A stretch of DNA of 59,832 nt from the NCBI RefSeq assembly GCF_003112735.1, contig NZ_BFBR01000013.1, positions 1 to 59,832 of the forward strand. The letters run 5' to 3'. The stretch is from Candidatus Phycosocius bacilliformis (GTDB lineage: Bacteria; Pseudomonadota; Alphaproteobacteria; Caulobacterales; Aquidulcibacteraceae). A program made the position numbers and the translations under genes. Of this stretch, positions 39,938-50,800 are shown piece by piece; position 1 is the first letter of the stretch, and each line of letters opens with the position of its first letter. The notes under the pieces were generated by a model. The model worked only from the letters and a program-made list of their open reading frames with translations, did no database searches and was not told where the DNA came from.

Positions 39938-39966
39938 CTTGAACGCAGGCCAAGGTGTCGCCATGT
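39938..39966 (+). promoter_or_regulatory. Candidate heat-shock (sigma-32-type) promoter for lon
   Basis: CCCTTGAA, about 16-17 bp, then GCCATGT fits the heat-shock pattern CTTGAA ... CCCATnT loosely. It lies about 120 bp upstream of lon, which is a heat-shock gene in many bacteria. The other half of this 264-bp divergent gap shows nothing else. Confidence 0.35.
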
Positions 39967-40085
39967 GTGGATCAACAGGTGATCGGTCTTGCAAATGGAC
40001 CCAACACGGGGCCCTATCTCCCCACAGGGTGTCCCGTCCCAGGCCAAGGCCCACCGATGCCAAGACCCAAGTCTAAGGAAACTGA

Positions 40086-42488
<2,403 letters not shown>

Positions 42489-42514
42489 ACTTTCCAGGCT
42501 TCAGAATGTCTCAG

Positions 42515-42545
42515 AAGGCCCTGACCGATTGGTTGGGGCCTTTGC
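42515..42545 (+). terminator. Terminator after lon
   Basis: The stem AAGGCCC / GGGCCTT (42515-42521 and 42536-42542) with an inner ACC/GGT pairing is followed by TGCTTG. It lies 26 bp past the lon stop. Confidence 0.6.
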
Positions 42546-42636
42546 TTGTGTGCGGGCTGACTGATCTGGGTCGTCGGTTGCGGCGTAACATGTGAGTGAC
42601 CACCTTTAAATAACCTGCCACAAAAGGCTGCTCGGC

Positions 42637-43014
42637 ATGCGTCTCAATCCCTTTCACATTGCTCTTTTGGCAGCCAGTGCGGCTGCGGTCGGCCCTGCTT
42701 GGGCTGCCTTTAACAGTCAGACATTCATCCCACCTGGCCAAACTTTCCTTTTAGGTGGCGGCCAACCGGGTGCTTTTCGCGTGCAAGGCCGCAACATTGG
42801 GACTGTCCCGGTTACCATTCGTTCTGAGTTGAACGGCGCGATTAGTTTCGTGGCCACGATTGCACCGGGCCAGTCGGTTGATACACAGTTTCAAAAGGGA
42901 CAGATGGCGCAGTTTGAAAATACCTCAAAGAAGGAGACTGCGCGGGTTTCCCTACGCTTGACCCAAAATGTCAGCGGCCTCGCCATGCGCTACACAGGTC
43001 CGGGCGCGAACTGA
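42637..43014 (+). CDS. Small exported protein of unknown function
   Basis: 125 residues with a clear signal peptide (LLAASAAAVGPAWA-A, cleavage near residue 23). The mature part looks all-beta: FIPPGQTFLLGGGQPGAFRVQG, then VPVTIRSELNGAISFVATIAPGQSVDTQF. No family is recognised. It sits between lon and tRNA-Val and is probably transcribed alone. Confidence 0.7.
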   Translation: MRLNPFHIALLAASAAAVGPAWAAFNSQTFIPPGQTFLLGGGQPGAFRVQGRNIGTVPVTIRSELNGAISFVATIAPGQSVDTQFQKGQMAQFENTSKKETARVSLRLTQNVSGLAMRYTGPGAN

Positions 43015-43084
43015 GACAAGAACAGGTGATGGCTGCCACCGGGTCTTGCCACAGACCCGCTCCTGCCCCTATGGAAGCCATATC

Positions 43085-43160
43085 GGGCGGTTAGCTCAGC
43101 TGGAAGAGCATCTCGTTTACACCGAGAGGGTCGGGGGTTCGAGCCCCTCACCGCCCACCA
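43085..43160 (+). tRNA. tRNA-Val (anticodon TAC)
   Basis: 76 nt including ACCA. The acceptor stem is GGGCGGT with ACCGCCC. The D-arm begins TAGCTCAGC, the anticodon stem is TCTCG/CGAGA with loop TTTACAC (anticodon TAC at 43118-43120), and the T-arm is GGGGGTTCGAGCCCC. The 3' end carries an encoded CCA. Confidence 0.95.
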
Positions 43161-43189
43161 TCCACCCAGACCTTTGCATCGTGATGCGC

Positions 43190-44815
43190 CTAGCGGGCCG
43201 CCTCAGCCTCTTTGGTGCACATGAGGCGGAATGGCATGTCACCGGTGGAATTGATTTGATAGCCTGTCACCCGCGGATTGACGAGGTTTCGCACCGAATC
43301 AAAGATGACCGGCGTGATCCCTAATTGATCCAAGGCGCGGCTTTCCGCCGCCAGTAGCGCCTTGGTGCGTTGATTTTTATCAACAATGAGATCGGCCTTT
43401 GCTAGCAAGCGATCATAGTCAGGGTCCTTGAAGGCACCGACATTATTGGCACTTCCGCCGCGCAAAATGTCGAGATGTTCAATCGCGTCGCTGGTTACTG
43501 TTCCCCAGCTGGCATCTGCAAACTGATAGTCGCCTTGATCAAGTGCAGCATAGTGGACAGCATTATCATTGCCTTGCAAGGAGATTTGAACCCAAGGGGC
43601 AATGGATTGCCAATTGGCTTGCAAGACAGGGGCGGTTTTGGGAACGTCGCCAGAGTTTCGGTGCCTGAAGGTCAGGATCAGCGGCTTTTGCGGTCCGTAT
43701 CCAGCCGCTTCAAGCAAAGCTCGTGCGCGCTTCACACGTTCGCCCTGTGAGAGAGGCTTTGACGCCAAAGTGACACTTCCACCCGGATAGGAGCCTATAC
43801 CGAGTGGAACGATGGAGTAGGCGGGTTGTGAGCCATCAGCCAAAACCTGCCGAGCCACAAAGTCCCGATCGATGGCCATTGATAAAGCTTGTCGAACCCG
43901 AAGGTCCTGGAAGACAGGTAGACGCATGTTGAAAGAGATGTATGACATGCGTTGCCCAATAGAAACATGAGCATAGCCGGGCAGATTTTGGTTGATCTCC
44001 TTTAAGCGCGACCCTGAAAAATCAACACTGAGATCAAGCTTTCCTGACCGAACCGATCGCTCAGCAGCGATCACATCCCGGGTGGGGTAAAAGTAGAGAT
44101 CGTTCAAACAGACCGATGCAGCCCCAAAGAACTTAGGATTTTTGCTCAGGTGAACAAAATCGCCCGCCTTCCATTGAGCCAAGAGGTAAGGACCATTTGT
44201 CACCATGTTTTCCGGGCGACTCCAGGCCTCTCCATATTTCTCGACCACGTGCTGGGGAAGGGGGGCCGCATTCGTCCAACTCAACAGCCGCGGCAAATAA
44301 GGCGCTGGACGGGTCAATTTGATCTGCAGTGATTTGGCAGTCAGCGCGCGAACGCCCAAGCTCTCAACAGGAAGCCCGCGGCTGCTGATTGCTTCAGCAT
44401 TCTCGATGATGAAATAATTGCTACGAGCTGTGGAGGCTTGGGCAAGGCTCATCAAGCGTTGAAATGCGAAGACAAAATCCTGCGCGGTGACCTCTTTGCC
44501 GTCAGACCATTGTGCATCGCGAAGCGCGAAGGTCCAAGTCAATCCATCGGGGCTCGTTTGCCATGATGTTGCCATGCCCGGCGCGACATCGCCATTTGCC
44601 AGATTGGTGGTGAGGCCCATGAAGAGGCCATCTGCGATCCGCCCTTCCCATGAACCATCGAGCTTACTGTGATCAAGCGAGCCTGGTTCTGCAAAATTGC
44701 CGATTTGCAGTGTGTGGGCGCGGTCAGGTTCATTGGCGTTTTTGCATGCAGCTAAGCCCCAGAAGACCGGGAGAAGCGCGGCAAGTAGCCGTGGCGCAAA
44801 ATGAGGCAAGCGCAT
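43190..44815 (-). CDS. Peptide ABC transporter substrate-binding lipoprotein (SBP family 5)
   Basis: 541 residues, OppA/DppA type. A signal sequence ends in Leu-Ala-Ala-Cys near residues 21-24. DGLTWTFALRDAQWSDGKEVTAQDFVFAFQRL is the family signature, followed by VRQALSMAIDRDFVARQVL. It binds oligopeptides in the periplasm. No permease or ATPase genes are adjacent, so it is an orphan. Its stop is 30 bp from the tRNA-Val end. Confidence 0.92.
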   Translation of the reverse strand: MRLPHFAPRLLAALLPVFWGLAACKNANEPDRAHTLQIGNFAEPGSLDHSKLDGSWEGRIADGLFMGLTTNLANGDVAPGMATSWQTSPDGLTWTFALRDAQWSDGKEVTAQDFVFAFQRLMSLAQASTARSNYFIIENAEAISSRGLPVESLGVRALTAKSLQIKLTRPAPYLPRLLSWTNAAPLPQHVVEKYGEAWSRPENMVTNGPYLLAQWKAGDFVHLSKNPKFFGAASVCLNDLYFYPTRDVIAAERSVRSGKLDLSVDFSGSRLKEINQNLPGYAHVSIGQRMSYISFNMRLPVFQDLRVRQALSMAIDRDFVARQVLADGSQPAYSIVPLGIGSYPGGSVTLASKPLSQGERVKRARALLEAAGYGPQKPLILTFRHRNSGDVPKTAPVLQANWQSIAPWVQISLQGNDNAVHYAALDQGDYQFADASWGTVTSDAIEHLDILRGGSANNVGAFKDPDYDRLLAKADLIVDKNQRTKALLAAESRALDQLGITPVIFDSVRNLVNPRVTGYQINSTGDMPFRLMCTKEAEAAR

Positions 44816-44959
44816 CTCAACTATCTCTCTTTATTCAATTAAGCTGATCTAGCCACAGCAAAAAGGTGCGTGGCTTGTTGCGCAAGGAACATTTTTGACT
44901 TAGCTGTTTCTGAACGGTAATGAGTTGTAGAACAACATAATAGGGCTTAGGGTCAGGGG

Positions 44960-45862
44960 ATGAGTGAGGGCGTCGATTTGCAAATCGGTGCGACGCTTGA
45001 GCATGTGCCTGCGTCAATCCGGACCACGTTGAAAGCCGCGGACTGGAACCGCGAGGTTGATCTGCAACCCCATTTTGTCGAAGCCGCCCGACGCTGGGCC
45101 GCCAATATGCTGATGCTGAGTGATCAGGATCGGGCGGTCGATGGCATTTTCAAAGATGCTGGGCGGTTTGTTGCCGCCATGTGCGCCGTATCGATGCGTG
45201 CCGACGGCGTGACCTTGGCCAAGTTGAAGGCCTTGTGCGCCCGATTTGGGCTGTTGAGTGCCGGGCGCGCGCGCGCTGTTCTCTTATTCCTCCGTTATCT
45301 GGGTTATGTGGATGTTTGGGGACAAAAGAGTGCCAATGGCACCACTTATTACCGGGTCAACCCGACTTTTGTCGCTGCTTGGCGCTTGCAATTGGAGGCC
45401 ATCTACACAGCCCTTGAAGTGATTGATCCGCGTGCTGGACGGGTGCTGGAGCACCTCGATGACGACCGGATTTTTGACGCGATCTGTGAGTTCCAGATTG
45501 ATGAATTGGCTTTGGATGTCGATGCGCTGAACCGCTTTCCCGAAATCACGCAAATCTTCGTCAATCGGGCAGCAGGCTCTCAAGTCCTGTGGTATTTGTT
45601 GAGCTATCATCGCGACAGGGTGTTCCCTTCTCCCAAACCTGTGCCGGTCAATCCGGTCATTCTGTCAGAGCGGTTCCACGTTTCCGCAGTTCACATCCGA
45701 CGCATTCTCAGTGCTGCCGTGGAGGCTGGGCTGATCGCTTGGGTCGATGATGATCATCTCACTCTAACAGCCAAAGCCCAGTCCGAATTGAATTACTTCT
45801 ATGGCGAGCAGATGTCCTGCTTGTTGCGGACTGCGTATCGCACTTTGGCACTCCTCGACTAA
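44960..45862 (+). CDS. Unknown protein with two winged-helix regions
   Basis: 300 residues, no signal peptide. A MarR-like winged-helix region lies around 80-135 (LKALCARFGLLSAGRARAVLLFLRYLGYVDV). A second lies at about 232-280 (SERFHVSAVHIRRILSAAVEAG followed by LTLTAKAQ). It is probably a DNA-binding regulator, but no named family is recognised. Divergent from the peptide-binding lipoprotein gene, with a 144-bp AT-rich gap. Confidence 0.7.
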   Translation: MSEGVDLQIGATLEHVPASIRTTLKAADWNREVDLQPHFVEAARRWAANMLMLSDQDRAVDGIFKDAGRFVAAMCAVSMRADGVTLAKLKALCARFGLLSAGRARAVLLFLRYLGYVDVWGQKSANGTTYYRVNPTFVAAWRLQLEAIYTALEVIDPRAGRVLEHLDDDRIFDAICEFQIDELALDVDALNRFPEITQIFVNRAAGSQVLWYLLSYHRDRVFPSPKPVPVNPVILSERFHVSAVHIRRILSAAVEAGLIAWVDDDHLTLTAKAQSELNYFYGEQMSCLLRTAYRTLALLD

Positions 45863-45954
45863 AATACCCCATCCGAGACGACCCGTGCATAACTGCGCGA
45901 TGCGCGGCTGCGACAAGCTGCTGCAGGGCGATCTTACGATTTAGGCTCGACAAC

Positions 45955-45972
45955 TAACTGTCCGGTCAGTTA
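45955..45972. promoter_or_regulatory. TetR-type operator palindrome
   Basis: TAACTGTCCGGTCAGTTA is an inverted repeat with one mismatched pair (T against T). It lies 11 bp upstream of the TetR-family gene at 45983 and overlaps the region where its promoter should be. It is likely the autoregulatory site controlling the whole efflux operon. Confidence 0.75.
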
Positions 45973-45982
45973 TATACTTCAC

Positions 45983-46651
45983 ATGAATGTGAACGCCCCT
46001 CTGGTGCCCGGTCCCAAATGGACCCGTAAACCCCAAGCACGCCCTGATGAAGTGCTGGAAGCTGCGCTTGATGTGTTTGCTGCCAACGGCTTTGCTGCCA
46101 CACGTATGGATGATATCGCCAAGGCAGCTGGCTTATCCAAGGCCGCGATCTATCTCTACTTTCCCTCCAAGGACGATGTGTTTAAGGCTTTGGTGGAGCA
46201 GCGGATCGGGGTGGTACAAAGCCATTTTGATGCCGCCGCCAAAGACCAGAAGCACGATCCATTAGCCGGGCTGCAACGGGCGATCCGCTTATGGGCCAAT
46301 TCCTTCCATGATCTGCGTCTAGCCGCTTTACCCCGCATCATCTTAGCTGAAGCGCTCCGCTTCCCTGAACTGGCGGATTTCTATCATCGCACGGTGATTG
46401 AACGGACTCAGGCATCCCTGATTGAACTGTTTCAAGCCGGCATTGATAAGGGGCTGTTCCGCCCTGTTGAGCCACTTGTGGCGGCGCGCGCTTTGATGTC
46501 CCCCCTCATGTTTGAGATCCTGCGCCGCCAAGCCTTTCCGGCCCACATCCCGCCCTTGTCCATGGATGAGTTGGTTGATTCGATTTTCGATCTGTTTCTG
46601 AAGGGTCTGGCCATGCCTGAAGTCGAAAATCATTCTGGAGTTGCCCCATGA
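45983..46651 (+). CDS. TetR/AcrR family repressor
   Basis: 222 residues. The N-terminal helix-turn-helix is ALDVFAANGFAATRMDDIAKAAGLSK followed by AIYLYFPSKDDVFKALVEQRI (about 28-75). The rest is the helical ligand-binding domain. It heads a three-gene efflux operon, and its stop overlaps the HlyD-like start by 4 bp. An operator lies just upstream. Confidence 0.95.
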   Translation: MNVNAPLVPGPKWTRKPQARPDEVLEAALDVFAANGFAATRMDDIAKAAGLSKAAIYLYFPSKDDVFKALVEQRIGVVQSHFDAAAKDQKHDPLAGLQRAIRLWANSFHDLRLAALPRIILAEALRFPELADFYHRTVIERTQASLIELFQAGIDKGLFRPVEPLVAARALMSPLMFEILRRQAFPAHIPPLSMDELVDSIFDLFLKGLAMPEVENHSGVAP

Positions 46652-48003
46652 ACCGCAAAAACGTCTTGACCACCATCGGTGCCGTGGTGGGAGGAGGGGT
46701 GACCCTGGCGCTCGGCCATTGGTTCTTGATCGGCCGCCACCATGTCACGACCGACAATGCCTATGTGCGGGCTGACATCACCATGGTGGCAGCCAAGACA
46801 GAGGGCTATGTCCGCAAGATTAGCGTCCATGATAATGCGCAGGTCACCACAGGCAGCATATTGGTCACACTCGATCCGCGCGATACGCGCGCCAGCGTCA
46901 TGGCGGCAGAAGCCGATCTGGCGCGCGCTCAGGCCGAAGCCGCCCGTGCCCGGGCCGAAGCCCGTCGCATTGGTTCTGAAGCCAACCGCATGGCTGCAGA
47001 AGCCGCTGCCTCCGCAGCGGGTGCCCGACAAGCCGTTGCTCTCGCCAATCAGGCCCGTGCTGATGCCACCAGCCGCACTCTGGGTGTGACGGTGGCGACC
47101 GAGCAAGTCGCTGCCCAGTCTGATCTGGTTTTGCAAGCCCAAGCCTCGCTGCAGGCCGCAGAAGCAGCCCATCAAGTCGCCCAAGCCGATCGCGGTCGCT
47201 TTGCCGCACTCGCCCGCCAAGGCTATGTCTCTCAGGCGCGCATGGATCAGGTTGAGGCTCAAGCCACAGCTGCAGCAGCACGATTGGCTGAAGCCCGGGC
47301 CGCAGTCACCGTGGCGCGACAGCAAGTTGCGGTGGTCTCCGCATCGCGTGCCAAATCCACCAGTGACGCAGGCTCGGCCGGTGCCGGCGCACAGGGTGCG
47401 CAATCGGCTGCGGAAAGTGCAGCAGCCCGTGCACGTGCCGCCGCCGCTGGCGCGGTTTCCGGGCGTACGGCCATTGGTTCGGCAGAGGCGGCCATTGCTG
47501 CGGCTGATGCCGCCGTGCTGGCAGCACAAGCGCGCTTGGATGCAGCCAAATTGGGGCAGGCCTATAGTGAGGTCACCGCCCCCATCTCGGGCATTGTGGC
47601 CAATCGCACCGTCCAAATCGGCCAATTGGTGCGCCCAGGCACAGTGCTGATGGCGCTCGTCCCACTCGACCAGGTCTATGTGGTAGCCAATTTCAAAGAG
47701 ACCCAGATTGGCAAACTGGCACCGGGTCAAAAAGTCGCCCTCCGCATTGATGCGTTCCCCGACCAGAAAGTGACCGGCACGATTGAAAGCCTGGCACCGG
47801 CTTCGGGGTCGCAGTTTTCGCTCTTGCCCACCGACACGGCGACCGGAAACTTTACCAAAATTGTCCAGCGCGTACCCGTTCGCATCGCCATTGATCCCCA
47901 ATGGCGGGCCAAGGCGATCCTGCGGCCGGGCTTGTCGGCCACGATTGATGTCGACACGTCCAGCAAGCCAACCACTGCCCCTGCCAAGGTCGCCCAGCGG
48001 TGA
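46648..48003 (+). CDS. HlyD/EmrA family membrane fusion protein
   Basis: 451 residues, longer than the usual 390 or so. A single N-terminal membrane anchor (about 8-28) precedes the conserved HHVTTDNAYVRADITMVAAKTEGYV. A long coiled-coil hairpin spans about 85-300 and is very Ala-rich, with an Ala/Gly stretch near 240-280. The lipoyl and barrel part has YSEVTAPISGIVANRTVQIGQ and VVANFKETQIG. It should bridge the MFS pump to an outer-membrane channel, which is not encoded here. Confidence 0.93.
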   Translation: MNRKNVLTTIGAVVGGGVTLALGHWFLIGRHHVTTDNAYVRADITMVAAKTEGYVRKISVHDNAQVTTGSILVTLDPRDTRASVMAAEADLARAQAEAARARAEARRIGSEANRMAAEAAASAAGARQAVALANQARADATSRTLGVTVATEQVAAQSDLVLQAQASLQAAEAAHQVAQADRGRFAALARQGYVSQARMDQVEAQATAAAARLAEARAAVTVARQQVAVVSASRAKSTSDAGSAGAGAQGAQSAAESAAARARAAAAGAVSGRTAIGSAEAAIAAADAAVLAAQARLDAAKLGQAYSEVTAPISGIVANRTVQIGQLVRPGTVLMALVPLDQVYVVANFKETQIGKLAPGQKVALRIDAFPDQKVTGTIESLAPASGSQFSLLPTDTATGNFTKIVQRVPVRIAIDPQWRAKAILRPGLSATIDVDTSSKPTTAPAKVAQR

Positions 48004-49598
48004 GCCAGACCTCGGCCCCAGCTGACCCCCCTCTCACCGGTCCCGGCGGGATTATTTATCCTAAGCCGACTGCGGCCCTGTGGCTTGGCTTTGCCTGTAT
48101 GGCGCTGGGCAATTTCATGGCCATTCTCGACATTCAGATCGTCGCGAGTTCTTTGCGCGAGATCCAAGCCGGAGTTTCGGCCAGTGCCGACGAATTGGTC
48201 TGGATCCAGACCTCCTATCTGGTTGCCGAAGTCATCGCCATTCCCTTGTCGGGCTTCATGGGCCGGGCCTTGTCGATCCGCAATCTCTTCAGCGCGGCCG
48301 CTTTGGGCTTTACCTTGGCCTCGTTTGGTTGCGCGTTTGCGCAGAATATTGGCACGCTGGTGTTCTTCCGCATCATCCAAGGATTCATGGGCGGCTTCAT
48401 GATGCCCACCACATTTGCTGCGGGCTTTTTGTTGTTTGCCGAGAAAGATCGCGCAACCGTCAATGTGATGATGGGCATGATCATGACATCGGCCCCGGCG
48501 ATGGGACCTGCTTTGGGCGGCTTCATCACCAGCGCTCTTGGGTGGCATTGGCTCTTCCTCGTCAATCTCGTGCCGGGTCTTGTCTGCGCGGCCGGCTGTT
48601 TCTTCCTGATCCCGCTTAAGACACCCGATTGGCCCTTGTTGCGCCGGATCGATCTGATTGGTTTGTTGGCTCTGGCCGTTTTCTTGGGGTCGCTCGAGAT
48701 CGTTCTGGAGGAGGGGCCGCGACAGGGTTGGCTTGGGTCGGGTGAGATTGTGTTGTTTGCCACCACGATGGCGGTCGGTGGCGGCGTGTTTTTCTGGCGT
48801 GCCTTCACCTTGGAGGAGCCCATCGTCAAGCTTGATGCCTTTACCGATCGCAATTTTGCCGTCTGTGCCTTGCTCGCCTTCACTGTGGGGATTGGGCTTT
48901 ATGGTTCGGTCTATTTGCAGCCTTTGTTTCTGGGCCAGGTGCGGGGTTATAATTCGTTGCAGATCGGGCAGGTGATGTTTGTCACCGGCGTGTTCATGCT
49001 GCTCAGCGCACCCTTTGCGCGCCAATTGATCATGCGCATTGATCCGCGTGTCGCGATTTTCTGCGGGGCAAGCCTTGTCGGGGGCTCGTGTCTCTTGCAG
49101 GCGCATTTGACCGCCCAATCGAGTTTCTGGGACTTTTTCTGGCCGCAAGCCATGCGCGGCAGCGGGCTGATCCTGTGTTTTGCGACTCTGTCGACCATCG
49201 CGCTTGGCACCATGCCGCCGCACAAAATCCAAAGTGCCTCGGGTCTGTTCAATCTGACGCGCAATCTGGGCGGCGCAATTGGTCTGGCAGTGCTGTCGAC
49301 CATGAATGATTATTACACCGTCTTTCATCGCACCCAATTGGGCTCGGCGATGAATATGGGCGATCCGATGTTGGCTGATCGCTTGGCGGCCTCGGCCGCC
49401 AATCTGGCAGCCCGCGGTGTGGCCAATCCCGATACGGCGGCTCTTGCACAACAAATCCAGATTCTCAATCGAGAAGCCGCTGTCATGACGTTCAACAATC
49501 TCTTTGTGCTGATTGCTGGGTTTTTAGCCTTGTCCATTTTGGTCATTCCGCTCTTGGCCAAGGCCAGACCTGCGCAAGGCTCTGGCGGAATCCACTAA
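48000..49598 (+). CDS. DHA2 family MFS multidrug transporter (EmrB/QacA type)
   Basis: 532 residues with about 14 transmembrane segments. The N-terminus LGFACMALGNFMAILDIQIVASSL is the DHA2 motif. LVWIQTSYLVAEVIAIPLSG, GFMGRAL and PTTFAAGFLLF follow. Proton-driven export of toxic compounds is expected. The start is a GTG overlapping the stop of the fusion-protein gene by 4 bp. Confidence 0.94.
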   Translation: MSQTSAPADPPLTGPGGIIYPKPTAALWLGFACMALGNFMAILDIQIVASSLREIQAGVSASADELVWIQTSYLVAEVIAIPLSGFMGRALSIRNLFSAAALGFTLASFGCAFAQNIGTLVFFRIIQGFMGGFMMPTTFAAGFLLFAEKDRATVNVMMGMIMTSAPAMGPALGGFITSALGWHWLFLVNLVPGLVCAAGCFFLIPLKTPDWPLLRRIDLIGLLALAVFLGSLEIVLEEGPRQGWLGSGEIVLFATTMAVGGGVFFWRAFTLEEPIVKLDAFTDRNFAVCALLAFTVGIGLYGSVYLQPLFLGQVRGYNSLQIGQVMFVTGVFMLLSAPFARQLIMRIDPRVAIFCGASLVGGSCLLQAHLTAQSSFWDFFWPQAMRGSGLILCFATLSTIALGTMPPHKIQSASGLFNLTRNLGGAIGLAVLSTMNDYYTVFHRTQLGSAMNMGDPMLADRLAASAANLAARGVANPDTAALAQQIQILNREAAVMTFNNLFVLIAGFLALSILVIPLLAKARPAQGSGGIH

Positions 49599-49653
49599 GG
49601 CTTACGCGCCGGTCGCCGCCGGCAAAGGCCCTATCCAGACCCGCCAAAAGCGG

Positions 49654-49720
49654 CCAACACCCCCACCCCCGCTTGCACATCAAAGCGGGGTCACAGCTAC
49701 AATAAGGTGATCATCGGTAC
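49654..49720 (-). repeat. Inverted copy of the 67-bp segment at 3-69
   Basis: Reverse complement of this stretch equals 3-69 apart from about four bases. It spans the last eight or so codons of the gene at 49697-50368 and 43 bp beyond its stop. Confidence 0.85.
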
Positions 49721-50368
49721 TGGCCAGCGGCGGGGCGGGGGTAAGGGCGGGGGACGACTTCGGCTTTTCTGGGTGATTTGAAAGCCCATGGCATCGAAGG
49801 TTGCGCTGATTTCATGGCCGCGTCGGGCCATGATGCGGGGGCGCTCTTCAGGGGCAAGCATGGGGCCGGGACGGCGGCGCGCGAGGGAGTAGGCCAAGCG
49901 TTTGGCCTTGGCTTGGGGGTCGGCTGCGATGGCCTGCAGCAGGTCCAAGCGCCGCAACCAGTGGCCGATGGATACAGGGGCGGGGGCAAAGTAAAAGGGC
50001 CGCACTTGGCCTGTGACAGCGGTAGATAGCGCCTCAAACCGCTGGGAGAGCGTGTCAGGATGGGGCTGAAACGGGGCCGGAAACACCCGAAAACCTGGCG
50101 TGCGAACAGAAGGTTTGCGCGCCTTCTTGCGGCGCAGGTTTTCAACCTGCGGCTTGGCGATCAATTCATGCTCCAGATCAAGCGCCATCAGGATCAATAT
50201 CCGGCGCAAGAAGGCCTCCAACGCGCGCACCCCCGCCCGCAAGCGTGCGGCCACCGCCTTGCGCACAAAGTGTGGCCGTTCCCACAAATTATCCTTTGCC
50301 AAGACATGGCTATGCAGCTGCAAGGCCAAGGACAGCACAAAGGCAAAGGGGGCAAGCGAGAAGGCCAT
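49697..50368 (-). CDS. Unknown protein, member of a duplicated family
   Basis: 223 residues from the ATG at 50368. It begins MAFSLAPFAFVLSLALQLHSHVLA. An Arg/Ala-rich helix (RLRAGVRALEAFLRRILILMALDLEHEL) follows, and the C-terminus is Arg/Pro-rich (RPPPLPPPRRWPVPMITLL). No domain is recognised. The end is shared with the truncated gene at 1-26. The frame continues upstream to 50425, but those residues do not help. It is flanked by repeats on its start side and no clear function can be given. Confidence 0.55.
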   Translation of the reverse strand: MAFSLAPFAFVLSLALQLHSHVLAKDNLWERPHFVRKAVAARLRAGVRALEAFLRRILILMALDLEHELIAKPQVENLRRKKARKPSVRTPGFRVFPAPFQPHPDTLSQRFEALSTAVTGQVRPFYFAPAPVSIGHWLRRLDLLQAIAADPQAKAKRLAYSLARRRPGPMLAPEERPRIMARRGHEISATFDAMGFQITQKSRSRPPPLPPPRRWPVPMITLL

Positions 50369-50434
50369 GACACTATCATGGCTGGGGAAGCTGTGCTGTG
50401 GGATAGATTGGGATGCCCCCCACACTCACCACGC

Positions 50435-50527
50435 TGTCATCCCGGACGGCGATAGCCGATCCGGGACCTCATGCCGTACCTGCGCATGGCGGTCCCCGCT
50501 CTCCGCTTCGCTTCGGCGGGGATGACA
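50435..50527. repeat. Dispersed palindromic repeat, copy 2
   Basis: Same family as 111-202; starts TGTCATCCCGGACGGCGATA and ends CGGGGATGACA. First of four copies between 50435 and 51108, all in the same orientation. Confidence 0.85.
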
Positions 50528-50557
50528 TTGTTAAAAAAGTTAAATTATACATAGCGG

Positions 50558-50650
50558 TGTCATCCCGGACGGCGAAGCCGATCCGGGATCTTGTGCCGCA
50601 AAAGCGTAAGCAGGTCCCCGCTCTCCGCTATCGCTCCGGCGGGGATGACA
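50558..50650. repeat. Dispersed palindromic repeat, copy 3
   Basis: Starts TGTCATCCCGGACGGCGAAG and ends GGGGATGACA. It is separated from copy 2 by a 30-bp AT-rich spacer. Confidence 0.85.
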
Positions 50651-50681
50651 TCGTTTAGAGTTGGTTGCATTTATAAGTGGG

Positions 50682-50774
50682 TGTCATCCCGGACGGCGCA
50701 GCCGATCCGGGACCTTGCGGCGCACGTGCGCGAGGGGGTCCCCGCTCTGCGCTATCGCTCCGGCGGGGATGACG
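50682..50774. repeat. Dispersed palindromic repeat, copy 4
   Basis: Starts TGTCATCCCGGACGGCGCAG and ends GGGGATGACG. Spacer to copy 3 is 31 bp. The large composite palindrome begins 26 bp later. Confidence 0.85.
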
Positions 50775-50800
50775 TCGTTTGGAATAGGTATTTTGTCTGG

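Noticed and set aside
46630-47901. A 423-codon open frame antisense to the HlyD-like gene
   Set aside because: Its Gly/Cys-rich product mirrors the Ala codons of the coiled coil on the real strand.
47727-49454. A 575-codon open frame antisense to the MFS transporter
   Set aside because: The product is rich in Gln, Arg, His and Gly without membrane or domain pattern; the opposite strand is a complete DHA2 transporter.
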